A DNA stretch of 64,000 nucleotides from NCBI GenBank assembly GCA_030704615.1, contig CM060731.1, positions 81,138,756-81,202,755 of the forward strand, given 5' to 3'. Every line of letters starts with the position of its first letter. Within the stretch, counting starts at the first letter, position 1. Below are positions 1 to 12,160 of this stretch, piece after piece. The translations under genes and the position numbers were made by a program. Under the pieces are notes generated by a model that worked only from the letters and a program-made list of their open reading frames with translations, made no database searches and was not told the origin of the DNA. The DNA comes from Takakia lepidozioides. Its lineage: Eukaryota > Streptophyta > Takakiopsida > Takakiales > Takakiaceae.

Positions 1-419
1 NNNNNNNNNNNNNNNNNNNNNNNNNNNNNNNNNNNNNNNNNNNNNNNNNNNNNNNNNNNNNNNNNNNNNNNNNNNNNNNNNNNNNNNNNNNNNNNNNNNN
101 NNNNNNNNNNNNNNNNNNNNNNNNNNNNNNNNNNNNNNNNNNNNNNNNNNNNNNNNNNNNNNNNNNNNNNNNNNNNNNNNNNNNNNNNNNNNNNNNNNNN
201 NNNNNNNNNNNNNNNNNNNNNNNNNNNNNNNNNNNNNNNNNNNNNNNNNNNNNNNNNNNNNNNNNNNNNNNNNNNNNNNNNNNNNNNNNNNNNNNNNNNN
301 NNNNNNNNNNNNNNNNNNNNNNNNNNNNNNNNNNNNNNNNNNNNNNNNNNNNNNNNNNNNNNNNNNNNNNNNNNNNNNNNNNNNNNNNNNNNNNNNNNNN
401 NNNNNNNNNNNNNNNNNNN
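1..419. other. Assembly gap (run of N)
   Basis: Bases 1-419 are all N, so nothing can be said about them. The reading frame on the minus strand that starts at 1252 is still open where it reaches the gap. Confidence 1.
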
Positions 420-1252
420 AAAAACAGAGAAATGGCAGGGAATCCAACTTGATTGTCTGTCGATAGAACCCAACTTGATTTTGCAGCTGTCGCATGGACT
501 GCGCCCTCGCCTCGCGCAACAAATTCTTGGAATGCCGGCCAAAACCCCTTCTCATTGACATTCGGAAATGGGAACTGAGGAATAAGGCCATGCGGTAGCA
601 GAAGGATTGAGCCTGGAGTTCTCTTTCGCAAGATGAACCTTGAGCTCCGGTTTCCCCGGTTTGCAATGTTGATTTTCTTTGCAATAGGGACAGGTAGAGG
701 CGGGCTCAATCGCCGCTTGTCTCTCTCGTTAGAAACCTGCCGAATAGAAGGACCAGGGACAGAAAACAGCAGGAGCACTAGAAGATGGAACCTCTGTAGC
801 AGAAATAGCCGAAGAAGGTACAACAGCAGGCACTTCAATAGGATCTGCAATCTCACCCAAGCCACCCTATTTTGCAGAATCCATGCATGATATGCATCAA
901 CAGAAGAAGCTGGAACAGAATTCATCACATTTTCAACAGCCATGGCATGCTTGAGCTCCGCATCAGGAAACGGTTTTGTTCCTTTCGGTCTGGCCATACA
1001 TGCGGCCGTTCCATCGACAATATGCCGATTCAATCTGCTCTTATCTACCTTTACTGCCCCACAATAAGGACATTTGAACTTAGGCCGGCCCTTTGCTCCC
1101 TCCACCTTGGCCTCTCTACACCTGGTGTGGCAGTACGCGATCATTGTAGCATGCTCATGCTCAGTGTACCAAAAGCGAACTCGTTCGCCATCCCTTTTCA
1201 AGTGATCAAATGGAATAGTAGCCTCTCCAGGGAACAAATAACAATCAGCCAT
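420..1252 (-). CDS. BED-type zinc-finger protein, hAT-associated type, 3' end lost in the gap
   Basis: On the minus strand an ATG at 1252-1250 opens a frame of about 277 codons that reaches the N run without a stop. Around residues 55-95 it has a C-x2-C ... H-x7-C finger (KCPYCG, then SRLNRH, then AAC) followed by MARPKGTKPFPD. This resembles the BED-type fingers at the N-terminus of plant hAT-like proteins, where C-x2-C, SRLK-x-H and a late Cys are usual. From about 860 downward the frame becomes Leu-rich. A neighbouring frame there encodes a Pro/Ala/Ser/Val-rich stretch and, near 600-690, a second CPYC motif, so a frameshift or an intron is likely. The start, finger and family are seen or inferred with moderate confidence; the full structure is unresolved. 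A decayed copy of the finger lies inverted at about 2090-2240. Confidence 0.5.
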
Positions 1253-1559
1253 GACAAAAGAAAAAGCTGACAGAAGAGAAGAGAAGAGCAAGAGCAAGAA
1301 AAGACAAGACAAGAAAAGACCAAGACCAAGAGAATTCCGAAGAATGCACAACAGGGAGCACGCACAACAAGGAGTGCAGGAAGAATATGAATGGCTGCGA
1401 GAAGGGGAAAACTGAACAATGATCAAAGAACGAAGAACGAAGCTAGCTAGATGTCACCCGTAAGGCACGTCGGTTAAGCGAAAGACGGCGGTTCATTAAA
1501 ATCTGGCGGCTTGCAATCAATTATATCCGCACTGACTCACACGTGTATGAGTTTGCAAT
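1253..1559. other. Upstream region of the BED-finger gene, nothing recognised
   Basis: The stretch contains a purine-rich run (about 1255-1345, AAGAGAAGAGAAG-like on +) and otherwise unremarkable sequence. As the 5' flank of the minus-strand zinc-finger gene it would hold that gene's promoter, but no convincing TATA box or other site was identified. Confidence 0.3.
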
Positions 1560-2010
1560 CCCGGTGTCACCCGGAATAGCGGAGTGTAACCCGTAACCCT
1601 ACACTTGTGAGCGCGACAAACCGGCCATTACTCGAATGCCAGGCACGTCGAGTGTAACCCTCCGTCAGGTACCCAGATATGATGTAACCCTTCGTCACAA
1701 CCTCATGTACCCCTAGTCTATGTGACTCCCGAACACAACATCGATGTAACCCTGTCATATCAAACCATTAGTATGCAACCTCCAGGTAAACATGGTCAAT
1801 GTAATGCCCACCCATGTAACCCTAGCCTATGTGGCTCCGCGAGCGCAACATCCACGTAACCCATCAAACATGTCAACCCATCTAAACCTCCATTACTAAA
1901 CCGTCTACCAAGCTAGCATGTATTGAGAAAGAAAACACCGTGTAACCCCCTGTGTGTAACCATACCACACGTGAGGTAGTCATATAAACCATCAGACATG
2001 TAACCGGTTG
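1560..2010 (-). repeat. Degenerate TGTAACCC-type minisatellite (reverse orientation)
   Basis: The + strand shows irregularly spaced TGTAACCC or GTAACCC words (for example near 1585, 1650, 1682, 1743, 1815, 1945). They are the reverse complement of the GGGTTACA core that dominates 2560-4235. Spacing is about 30-60 bp with divergent filler, so this is an old or decayed part of the same satellite in the opposite orientation. Confidence 0.6.
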
Positions 2011-2069
2011 ACAGTGCTTGCAAAACACGCATGATTCGATACGTATTGCATCCATAATAGCGATGAGTA

Positions 2070-2250
2070 GGCTGCCCCGGCTGGTGTGTGAACAAAAGAT
2101 ACACGAGAGGAGAGTGAATGGGCACCCCGTCAAATGAGCGGCTGCTTGCATGGCTAGACCGAAAGAAACAAAACCCTTTCCTAATGCGGATCTTAGGAAT
2201 ACCATAGCCATCGGGACGGTGACAAAACAACAAGAATGACATTGAGAAAG
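2070..2250 (+). pseudogene. Decayed inverted copy of the BED zinc-finger segment
   Basis: Read on +, this piece encodes a stretch ending in ACMARPKETKPFPNADLR, clearly related to the ACMARPKGTKPFPDAELK stretch of the minus-strand gene at 420-1252. A TGA interrupts the frame just before it, the CPYC part of the finger is not recognisable, and the frame closes again near 2240. It is an inverted, broken paralogue of the same domain, bracketed by the two satellite blocks. Confidence 0.55.
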
Positions 2251-2559
2251 AAAAAGAATAGAGACAACCGTATCAATCGTAGAGAAAACCGTGGTAATAA
2301 ATTTGACGGATCGTTGCACGGAAAGAGTTGTCTTGTATGTTGCTGGGATGACGATACTGAACTGAATGAACTACAAATCTTTCGCATTGATGTGTGAAGC
2401 CGATTGGGCACCATGGGAATTGCAGAAAGCTGATGCCCCAAAGCAAAAAAACGAGTGAGCTAAGAATCTGGAAACGGATGGAGAGAGCAAATTAGGGTTT
2501 CGGCCTCTATTTAAACCTCCATTCGGCCGTCGGATAGTTTACACGTGTATGATGTACAC

Positions 2560-4235
2560 GAGGCGGTGATACTGAGGGTTACATGGTGGTGAGGGTTACA
2601 GAGGGTCAGAGAGGGTTACATGGAGTGAGGGTTACAGAGGGTCAGAGAGGGTTACATGGAGTGAGGGTTACATAGGGGTGAGGGTGACACTCTGCGGTGT
2701 TACAGAGGGTTACATGGTGGTGAGGGTTACAAAGGGTCACAGAGGGTTACATGGGTTACAGAGGGTTACATAAGGGGTGAGGACGACACTCTACGGTGTT
2801 ACAGAGGGTTACATAGGTTACAGAGCCACAGAGGGTTTGTGAGGGTTACATGGAGTGAGGGTTACATGGTGGCGAGGGTGACACTCTGCGGTGTTACAGA
2901 GGGTTACATGGAGGTAAGGGTTACACCTGGTGAGGGATATAGAGGGTCACAGAGGGTTACACGGAGTGAGGGTTACATGGTGGTGAGGGTTACAGAGGGT
3001 CAAAGAGGGTTACATGGAATGAGGGTTACATACGGGTGAGGGTGACACTCTGCGGTGTTAGAGAGGGTTACATGGTGGTGAGGGTTACAAAGGGTCACAG
3101 AGGGTTACATGGGTTACAGAGGGTTACATGGAGTGAGGGTTACATAAGGGGTGAGGGTGACACTCTACGGTGTTACAGAGGATTACATGGGTTACAGAGC
3201 CACGGAGGGTCACAGAGGGTTACATGGAGTGAGGGTTACATGGGGATGAGGGTGACACTCTGCGGTGTCACAGAGGGTTTGTGTGGGTTACGGAGGGTTA
3301 CATGGTGGCGAGGGTGACACTCTGCGGTGTTACAGAGGGTTACATGGTGGTAAGGGTTACACCTGGTGAGGGATATAGAGGGTCACATGGGTTACAGAGG
3401 GTTACATGGTGGTGAGGGTTATAGAGGGTCAGAGAGGGTTACATGGAGTGAGGGTTACATACGGGTGAGGGTGACACTCTGCGGTGTTATAGAGGGTTAC
3501 ATGGTGGTGAGGGTTACAAAGGGTCACAGAGGGTTACATGGGTTACAGAGGATTACATAAGGGGTGAGGACGACACTCTACGGTGTTACAGAGGGTTACA
3601 TAGGTTACAGAGCCACAGAGGGTTTGTGAGGGTTACATGGAGTGAGGGTTACATGGTGGCGAGGGTGACACTCTGCGGTGTTACAGAGGGTTACATGGAG
3701 GTAAGGGTTACACCTGGTGAGGGATATAGAGGTCACAGAGGGTTACATGGAGTGAGGGTTACAGAGGGTCAGAGAGGGTTACATGGAATGAGGGTTACAT
3801 ACGGGTGAGGGTGACACTCTGCGGTGTTACAGAGGGTTACATGGTGGTGAGGGTTACAAAGGGTCACAGAGGGTTACATGGGTTACAGAGGGTTACATGG
3901 AGTGAGGGTTACATAAGGGGTGAGGGCGACACTCTGCGGTGTTACAGAGGGTTACATAGGGTTACATGGGTTGCAAAGTGTTACAGAGGGTTACATGTAG
4001 TGAGGGTTACATAGGGGTGGGGGTGACACTCTGCGGTGTTATAAGGGTTACATGGGTTACAGAGGGTTACATGTAGTGAGGGTTACATAGGGGTGGGGGT
4101 GACACTCTGCGGTGTTATAGAGGGTTACATGGGTTACAGAGGGTCATGGGGTTATATGGGTTACAAAGGGTTACATGGTAATGTGGGTTACACTCGGCGG
4201 AGTTACAGAGGGTTACATGGGGGTGATGGTTGAAC
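2560..4235 (+). repeat. GGGTTACA minisatellite array
   Basis: About 1.7 kb of tandem, variable-length units built from the words GAGGGTTACATGG, GTGAGGGTTACA, AGAGGGTCACAGAG and GGTGACACTCTGCGGTGTTA. Higher-order units of roughly 390-400 bp, each with two GACACTCTGCGGTG blocks, recur with few changes, so the array expanded recently. All units point the same way, opposite to the TGTAACCC block at 1560-2010. The open frames inside it (VRVTEGYM-like) are by-products of the repeat, not genes. The core is similar to but not the plant telomere unit TTTAGGG. Confidence 0.9.
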
Positions 4236-5688
4236 CCGGGGCGGGGGTTACAGGGAACTGGCGGACTGCTGGAAGCGGCGGACTGGTGTCGCAGAACGAC
4301 GACGCAGGGGCGACGACGCCGATGGGATGAGGGCGGGGTGGGGAGGGATTGACCGAGCCCAGCCGGCTGCCTTTCGATGTCTGCCGGAGGCGAAGAACCG
4401 GCGGTACGGGTGTCAGGGCCGGGTGTCAGGGCTGGACCGTCCTGACGCGCTTGCATTAAGTTCTTACATTATTCCTATTATCTTCCGGACAAAATGGAAA
4501 GAAAAACATGAGAGAAAATAGGAAACCAGTGAGAAAGGATTGGCTGGAGGCAGTTCGAGTACTCAGATTTGTCCCTTAATTATGTCGACATGCGGCTGGG
4601 GGCTCGATGTCAAAGAAGAAAAGCAGAAGAGAAGAGTCGAAGATGGCAATTGTGTGGGTGAAACGTACATTGTTCAGGTCATGTATAAGTATTCGCTTTG
4701 AACTTCGAATCTACCCATGAGCCTAAATCGCCGGTGTGATTAGTGGCCGCGCAGTGGCGGTTAATTGTGCACATGCACTAGGCTCAAATACCCGTCCATT
4801 TACCGCAGCCACAGTTCGAATTTGATCTGCCAAATTTTGTGAGATTCGAAGGCTTTGCATCAGGCTCTCGGTCATGGATATGCTGTTGTGTGTTGGATTC
4901 GGGCAGATAATGTGGCAAGTTGAAGAGCCGAAATTAGTAATTGTGCAGCTTGGCCACAATTCGTCTGGACATCTATTAGGCAGAGAACTGTTAATTTTTA
5001 TTGCGGGTCACGAGCGGGTCGAGATTCGAGAGGTCCTTCATACCCCCAACTCAAGGGCAATCCTCCATGCAAAGCAAATAAAGAACCAAGAGTGACTCCA
5101 TGACGCTGGCAAATTACAGCTGGTATTGGTTTGAAAGCACACATATGGAAAGAGACCACTGTTGAGAAAAAAGTTGGACAAAAATCCAAGGAGAGAGTGA
5201 CCAAAACTTGAAATTACGCAGTGGCAGCATGGGCTTTATACTACTTGAGATGAGCAGCCTACTCACAGTATGATGCTCTCTGTACATGTTGGATAAGAGT
5301 CTAGTAATCTTCCGTATTGCCCATCATCTAATCTACCACTAGCCTAGGGAGTTGCTACCCTGAATATGTGTGCTGTGTCCATTTTCTGACTTGAACAAAG
5401 ACTCATTGACAAACTGAGGTAATCTAAATGCTCAAGTATGGCTCTTTCAGTGATAGACCTCCAAGCATCTCAATGCTACCAACAAAGGACCAAGCTTGCC
5501 AGAAAGGTTCCAGACCGTTCACACATGTGGCGCTGGTTCACACCAACACCTACTCTTCGGACAGACTTGACCTCCAGTGAGCTCGCAAAATGTTCACTGT
5601 AGACCTGTCTGTTTTGAACGCAGGGTGGTCAGAGAACCTCATTGTGTCGAAGTATTACACAAACCCGCTGACGGATAGAAGCAAAAAG
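4236..5688. other. Intergenic, 3' flank of the DREB-like gene
   Basis: No protein-like frame, RNA gene or repeat was recognised. Because the DREB-like gene is transcribed leftward, its 3' untranslated region and polyadenylation site should lie in the right-hand part of this stretch; minus-strand A-rich signals are present but none can be singled out. Confidence 0.3.
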
Positions 5689-7272
5689 TTATGAGATGAT
5701 TGAAGAGTCCGGTGCGTACTTCAAATCCTCACAGAGAATATCATCAAGTAGTGGTTCATCAAGAGACATGTGAGGCAAGTCGAGAACCGGGCCCGGAGGG
5801 GGAAGGTTTGAAACGATCGCCCATGCACTCATCTCCGTCGCCAACCCCGACCCCGTGCTCGGCATGTCAACCCACGAATTCGTCGGAGGTGCATGGCGCT
5901 GGCATTCACTCATATGGGTGCTGGTGGTATGACGCCAAAAAGACGTGGGAGACCCAGGATCTGTACCGCAGACACCACCCGATGTCAGAGCCGATGAAGT
6001 TGTTGAAGAAGTGACCGAAGGAGGCGAGGACGCAAGTTGCTTCATCTGACTGGTCACAGTCGCCAAGTCTCTTGAATGACTCGAAGAGGTTACCACTGCC
6101 TGCAGCTCATCGAAGACATTAAACTGTATGTCGCTTGTCTCCTCCAGTGTCAGACAAGTTTCCGATTTGATGGGCCTACCCATGTTTGCCATCCTTTCCG
6201 AGCTCGAAAATTCGCCGTAATTTTCAAGTGTACTCGCAGAGGGAGGGCATGCACTGGCAAACAGCTCTGGATGCGTCACCGTTGTCGAGAAACCAGAATT
6301 GCTGGAAACCAAAAGGCTGAGACCGTTACGGTGCTGAATCCCACCGTTCAACCCACTGGTTGCACAGCCGTTGGCAAGAATTGATGGGTGCATAAAAACC
6401 CCCTGACTTTCCAAATGCAACTTAGACGACTCAGCAGCACCTCGGTGATCATCGTTACTGAACACAGGAAAGTGTCCCACCATTCTCTGAGCAGGGCTCG
6501 AGTTTGTCCGCTGAAGCTTAGACATTGCTGGGCCGGAGAATCCTCGCCGATTAGGAGAAATGGAGTCATGATGAGCTGAGCTGAAGTCACATGACATCGA
6601 CCTCTGAAGGTAACTTGAAGGATTGTTTGATGCGGCTGCAAGATCGGAGCCAATATTGCAAGAAACGGGCTGAAGCAGCTGAGGCGGGTCGTCCTTTCCC
6701 AGGGGCAGCGCCTTAGCGGAGATGGATGGCAGCGGCAGTTCAGCAGAATCCTTGAGCTCTGGTTCGCCGAAAGCAATTGAGTGGGCCTGATGAGGGAGAT
6801 TCAGGTGTGCCCCAGGCCCGTGGTATGTGAGGGCAGCCTCGTCATAAGCTCGGGCGGCCTCCATAGCCGTGGAAAAAGTGCCAAGCCACATGCGAGTCCG
6901 CAAGCGGGGTTCGCGAATCTCTGCCACCCAGCGGCCCCATTGGCGCTGTCGCACCCCCTTGAATGCATGCAAACCATTCTCTGGTCCGCCCCTCCTTCGT
7001 CTGGTTCGTTCTTGGACGACTGGACCAGCTTGGAAATCTGCATCAGCTGATTCTCGGACCCTCTTCTTCTCTGGTGTTAGCGTGAAGGGTTCTCTGATAT
7101 TTGCATCTTTGGAATCCTCTCCGCTATTTTTGACCTCAATGCTGTTAACAAGGACTTCCTTCGGACGTAGTTGTGCTACATCGGTGGCTGACCTACCTGT
7201 CTCTCGCTCTGATATGCGACAGCTGTCTTTCAATGTGTCTGTCCTCATCTCGTTTTCACTTTGTTTATGCAT
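5689..7272 (-). CDS. AP2/ERF transcription factor, DREB2-like
   Basis: An uninterrupted 527-codon frame on -. Residues about 104-160 form one AP2/ERF domain: [40 protein letters not shown] and HLNLP. Val at domain position 14 and Glu at position 19 (WVAEIREP) are the DREB-type residues that favour DRE/CRT (core CCGAC) binding over the GCC box. The RRRRGGPEN stretch just before the domain is typical of the DREB2 (A-2) subgroup, and basic patches at 69-73 and 89-94 could be nuclear signals. The rest is Ser-rich and probably disordered, ending in an acidic-hydrophobic tail ([14 protein letters not shown]), a plausible activation segment. DREB2 proteins act in drought, heat and salt responses in land plants; that role here is inferred. 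At 527 aa it is longer than most DREB2 proteins. No stop or intron interrupts it. A TGA lies in frame a little upstream of the chosen ATG. Confidence 0.88.
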   Translation of the reverse strand: MHKQSENEMRTDTLKDSCRISERETGRSATDVAQLRPKEVLVNSIEVKNSGEDSKDANIREPFTLTPEKKRVRESADADFQAGPVVQERTRRRRGGPENGLHAFKGVRQRQWGRWVAEIREPRLRTRMWLGTFSTAMEAARAYDEAALTYHGPGAHLNLPHQAHSIAFGEPELKDSAELPLPSISAKALPLGKDDPPQLLQPVSCNIGSDLAAASNNPSSYLQRSMSCDFSSAHHDSISPNRRGFSGPAMSKLQRTNSSPAQRMVGHFPVFSNDDHRGAAESSKLHLESQGVFMHPSILANGCATSGLNGGIQHRNGLSLLVSSNSGFSTTVTHPELFASACPPSASTLENYGEFSSSERMANMGRPIKSETCLTLEETSDIQFNVFDELQAVVTSSSHSRDLATVTSQMKQLASSPPSVTSSTTSSALTSGGVCGTDPGSPTSFWRHTTSTHMSECQRHAPPTNSWVDMPSTGSGLATEMSAWAIVSNLPPPGPVLDLPHMSLDEPLLDDILCEDLKYAPDSSIIS

Positions 7273-10200
7273 GTTTCTAGCAGGGCAAGCCTTCTCTCAC
7301 ATAACTAAGATGATCTATGCCTACCTTCCTTGTGTTTCGTGATGTACGCGGTCAGTGCCCATTGCAATCTTGCAGTAAAACTAGTTTATCATTCAAACTG
7401 GCGGCCAAATCTGCAACATCTCAGACCTGCTGAAGTCCACTCACCTTAGGAATTTTCTTTCAAACTCTGCCTCATCCAATTCGATCGTTGTTGAGCTTGA
7501 GCTGTTCCAGTTGGCTAACCCATAATCCAGGACATGTGAATGTAGTTCAAGGCATTGCTAATCCACGACGTAGGGTCTCCATGATCTACAGTACTGCGGC
7601 CTCGGCGTCATTTCTCCAGGTGCTTAAATGTCTGCGTGCTGCACATGTCAATCTTCGCCATTGCAATGAAGAATGTCTAGGATCTCCATCATTTTGTCAT
7701 CCCTTTCACCACATGAGCACCTGAAGATGGGATCCACTACTGGACATCCCTACTTGCAAGAGCTCCAAAATACTAGGCACTCCCTCTCACCACCTTTTTC
7801 ATCAAGTTCACAGCTCTCGTCCGCTGGAGTACTGCTGCGAATGGTCAGCTATGGAGGAGGATAACCTTGTTGGAATGCCAAAAGATTTCCAAAGGCTGTA
7901 CCTTTCGTGGGCCCCACCATATCAGCTCGGATCTCCCACCGCAAGTTTCTTGGACTGAAGCTACCTTTTCTAGAAAACAGTTGTGTGCAACGTAGGGATA
8001 CGAGAAGGATGGACCTACCTTCTTCAGGTGTGGAGTCCTCCAAGCCACTAACTTAATGGCTGATCTCCCTTGTAATTTCTTCCTTATCCTCGAGCTCGCT
8101 AAAGGATGGGCCGCATGCATTAACTGCAGGAAACCAATTTACGTCGAACCTGCAGAAGTTGCATGGCGTAGGACCCACAAAATCCATACCATCTTGAATT
8201 TGCACAACTCTCTCATTCTCCCCATCTCTGGAGTCTGCAGTCCCGCTCTCTCGAATCGCAAGTCTCACGGCCTTAACGCCTCAGAGACAATATAACATTG
8301 GTAGCTCAGATGGTAGCTAAGATTGGGTAGGTGTTGTAGGAGTCCTGTCTGTGGGGTCCACTGCCACAGATTCAACATATACACGCTCTGTCTCTCCGGG
8401 ATCGCGAAGAGATGGAATCAAACTTTTAAATAGGAGACTTGGGTAGCTGAAGTACGTCTACTCTGTCTGGGACCCACGAGTTGATATTCCTTGTGTCATG
8501 TGCCAGTGTCTTTCACACAGGGATTTCTCTAGCTAGACTTGGCAAGCTAAACTTTACACCTACCTATCAGTGTGGACAACCTTGGAGGCCAGATGTTCTT
8601 ACTTACAGTGGGCTCCACAGCCAAATTGTCTCTCAGCCCCTTGCAAGTACCAGCAGAGCTAGATTGCCAGAGAAAGCAGGCTCAAGATGTATACAAAAGG
8701 TAGCATTTAGTGATGATGGCATGGCAGGAGGGTGTCCAGTGGAAGATGGTCCACTTGCGGCCCAAGAAATTTTCAATCCACCAGCGGTGTGGCCCCTAGT
8801 CCACAGTAAGAGCTGCGTACACGTGGGTGGATTGCCCCAGCCATGTGTCACCGCCACCCCTTTTGTCTCTTCCCAATTTGGAACTGATCTCTCTCCTGAA
8901 TTCGGGCTACGCCTGCACATGGAAATGTATGGCCGCACAGAAAGCATCCATCTAAATACTGCTCAACTCGCTCACACATTGCCACATGGACATGGAAAGA
9001 TGCTGTTCCTCTCTCGTATGTACTTTCGGAGCTTGTCTCCTTGCTCTTGTACACATACCAAGACAATCTGTCTCTGAGGATCACCCTCCTCCACACAATC
9101 TCCTTTTATCCCAGACAAGAAGCAAAACTGCAGGTTGCAGCTCGCCCGGATTTTCAGTGCCTCAGAAAGAGCTGGATATGAATCATGATGGAGGCTTGTG
9201 CATCGGGCACAAGTTGGCAGGCGCAAATGATGATGATCGGGTACAAGTGTTGGGCCCCATGCGAAGCTCTTGGCAGCACCTTCCCGGCCACTGCCTATGC
9301 GGCCACAGCGCCCAGGATTGGCCGCGAACTACCTTGCAAATCTGGAGTGTCATGTGACTCACCTCTGCTCATGTGACGCAATTTCCCAGTAATTCTTCCT
9401 CTTCATTGCCTCGTTCATTGAATACCCATATAACCAAATCCCGCATGTGCACCAGATCTACTCTCATGAACTGCCTAGTAATTGCGCCGGTGACTCTGTG
9501 CCTCAATCGAAACAAGCTCAACAGTTATTATCATGCGTGTCTCTGCACTGGACCCCCTCACCCTCCCCTCCGCTCCAGGTGGGTTTTCGTGTGGACATGT
9601 TGGCGGCGCAGTTGAGGAAGGAATCAATCCAAATTCCAATCCTTCCTGCACAGTCCACCTCCTTCCACGCCCGCTTGACTCAATGCAACTGTAATAAGTA
9701 GGCTATCGTGAAGGTCAAGTAAGGAATATCTTTGTACGCACGACGCTGGCATGCCCCTGTAGCTCTACAGTCTAACTTACATTTACTTACGTGCCTGCCA
9801 CGATCCATCGTCTTCCTCCCCGTCTTTTGTCGAGCTTTCCTCTCCAACAGCCGCCAAAACCTAATTCTCCAAAATCAGCTGTTCGGATGATTTTGGGCTC
9901 AAATCCTTCTGCCTTGTTGGGTGAGTGGTCTTGTCCACTTGGGTCTTTTTATAAAGCTATGCGACATTTTATTATTTTTTAAATTTGGGCTTTGCTTGTC
10001 CTCATGAGGAATTTACATTATTCGACAGGAATCCCGCAAATTTGACTTTGCCATTCTAAGGTGACCAACTAGTGGAGATTTATGTTGTCCTAGACCTATT
10101 AGAGGTTACATAAACATACCAGCTGAAAGATGTATCGGCTCTTAGTTACGCCGGTCTCTCTATAGGTGTAACATACCCTTTCTCATCACCGGGCAGGTGC

Positions 10201-10435
10201 CATGCCATGCCTGTGGCGGAGCTTCTATGCCAAGGACTGGGCAAATAGCGAGTCAAGACTGGGCATGGTCCGGCTACATGAAAAGTGTGCTCTAGACACC
10301 ATAATCGGATGCATTGAGCTGGGGAATATTGAAAAGTGTAAAATATGAGTTATGTACTATGGAACGGTCGGGCCGGGCCTCTACCCCCATCGTGTTATGG
10401 TCAGAGGTGGTTTTTCTGCCGGAAACTGCTTGAAA
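7273..10435. other. Intergenic, 5' side of the DREB-like gene
   Basis: The 5' leader and promoter of the leftward DREB-like gene must lie here. Frames of up to 198 codons exist (for example 8481-9077, +) but show no domain, no family resemblance and uneven composition, so none is called. No transposon protein, tRNA or satellite was recognised. Confidence 0.35.
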
Positions 10436-10525
10436 CATGGAGGACCCGAGCATTCTGCCAAGTACTCGTGCATTTTGCGACCAACTCGAGCATTCTGCTA
10501 TCTACTCGAATATTCTGCCATTTAA
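10436..10525. repeat. Short tandem repeat of a CTCGAGCATTCTGCC-like unit
   Basis: Four imperfect copies of an approximately 23-bp unit with core CTCGAGCATTCTGC follow each other (CCGAGCATTCTGCC, CTCGTGCATTTTGC, CTCGAGCATTCTGC, CTCGAATATTCTGCC). No gene is associated. 10526-11020 to its right shows no recognisable feature. Confidence 0.6.
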
Positions 10526-11536
10526 CAGAGGGGCAAAAATGGTGACCTTAAAGGAAAAAAAATCAACCGGTTTTTATGTATTGAAAAAAAATCATGACAA
10601 GATAGTTACTTGCCTATCTACAGAGCAGCCCCTGACCTTGCAAACTTCGTCAGAGTTAGGCTGCCAAGCCGAAAGGGGAAAATTATTCTACTACCAAAAA
10701 TAAGGGTCCCAAATTCTGGCAGGGGCTATTCCTGAAGGTCATAAAACAGGAGAGGATCGGAGCAGCCAATGAGGAGGGAGGGCATCTCTAGTGGAATGGG
10801 TGAAATGTGAGGTCACTGTGTTACACAGGCTAACTTAGCCCAGAAATAGAAGGGTGGCCCTCCTTCTAGTTCTAGAGCTTTCCAGTGAGGTGGTGGCCCC
10901 TTCTAAGAGGCCCCACACAGCCTTCAGACAGTATATAAAGAGTGTAAAGGCTATATTTTACAAGGTTTCTTCGTTTTTTTTTGCCTCCACCTCACTTTGG
11001 TGGGCAAGCAGGGCCCTTGGGCCCGGCCGCACCTGGCTGCTAAGCGGCTTGCTAAGCTAGGTACCAGCCGTTAACGGCGTGGTGACGGCCGCACTTGCCC
11101 GTTACAACCCCCGCTAGTTAGCGGGCTCCTAGCTGCTGTTAAAGCTGACGTAGGGGTTCCTCCGAAATTTAGCACGTCCTCCCCCAAGGTGGTAAATCGC
11201 GGTCACCGACTAAAAATCGGGCAGTCGATCTTGCGCGCAACAGAGGTATGCAGCGACTCCCCTTCCCTGCGATCTCTTCCCTGCGATCTCTCCCTTTCTC
11301 CCTCCCTGCCCCTCTTCCCTCTCTCTCTGCCTCCCTCTCTGCCTCCCTCTCTTTCATCATCTCTCTCAATCCATCTCCTTCTATTCTTGTTCTTTCTTGT
11401 TTTTTGTTTTTGTTTTGGTTGTTTGTGTATTCATGGGGTGGGTGACTGCACAGCAAGGAGCGCGGGGCGGGCGCGAGCAAGTCACCGGCGACCGCAGCTC
11501 AGTCAATGCAACCGTTCGCAATTCAGTGAGTGCCAT

Positions 11537-12160
11537 TTACATAGTGCTTTGTGCTTTCCACATGGAGTGCTTTGTGGCTGGTGCAATGGGTTTAGGGGGT
11601 ACAGGCACAATTCCCTTGATAGAATTGAAGAGAGTGTCTCTTTGGTGAGAGAACCCTGGACAGTGTATCAGAAAATGAATACTGTCTTCAGATTGCCCAC
11701 ACAACGGACAATTGCATTCTCCCTTTCCTCTCTGCTTCTGTTTGCTGTTCAAAGATAGGCTTCCTGCCCTGAGTTTAAATTTCAGTCTAGTGCCGAGAGT
11801 GGGTAGACCCTTGAGGTCATCCAAGATGCCCACCCCCATGTCACTGACTGGAAACAAGTTCAGGGAAGTTCTCTGCCTAACTTCATTTTCATCAGACAAT
11901 CTCATGGCAACAGACATGGCTTCGGACACTACAGCCTCTAAGTCAGATTTATCCAGCAGGGTCAAGGCTTGCGGATCCAGGTCCAGGTCCTTGAGAATCT
12001 CTTCTACTCTCTTCTGCCAGGACTTAGCCTGTTTGACAGGGCGGTCCTGTTTCCAAGATATGGAGTCGATTAACTTAGGATATCTGGTGTTGGGCATATG
12101 CTGCAGCTGACCCCACCATCTGACCTTGAATTCATCTGGTCGGGAGCTTAAGAGGTGCAA
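11537..12160 (-). pseudogene. Non-LTR retrotransposon (LINE) C-terminal fragment with zf-RVT motif
   Basis: The minus-strand frame contains KVRWWGQLQHMPNTRYPKL, a helical stretch, and the zinc-binding motif CNCPLCGQSEDSIHFLIHC (C-x-C-x2-C ... H-x3-H-C), the arrangement found after the reverse transcriptase in plant LINE ORF2 proteins. No RT catalytic block is present, so this is a 5'-truncated copy. It nearly duplicates 34857-35417 (+). Confidence 0.75.

Noticed and set aside
2839-4014. Several + strand frames of 60-93 codons (VRVTEGYM-type)
   Set aside because: They are translations of the GGGTTACA minisatellite, repeat in step with it and occur in several frames; no gene signal.
2560-4235. 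Telomeric or interstitial telomere array
   Set aside because: The core is GGGTTACA with long irregular fillers, not (TTTAGGG)n or a simple variant in tandem.
4327-4521. Short + frame after the satellite
   Set aside because: 64 codons of composition-driven sequence with no similarity; no start or splice support.
8481-9077. 198-codon + frame upstream of the DREB-like gene
   Set aside because: No domain, no family resemblance, uneven composition and overlapping frames of similar length on the other strand; probably chance.
11189-11758. 189-codon Ser/Leu/Pro-rich + frame (and its mirror on the other arm)
   Set aside because: It translates the simple CT-rich stretch and the antisense of a LINE fragment; not a protein gene.
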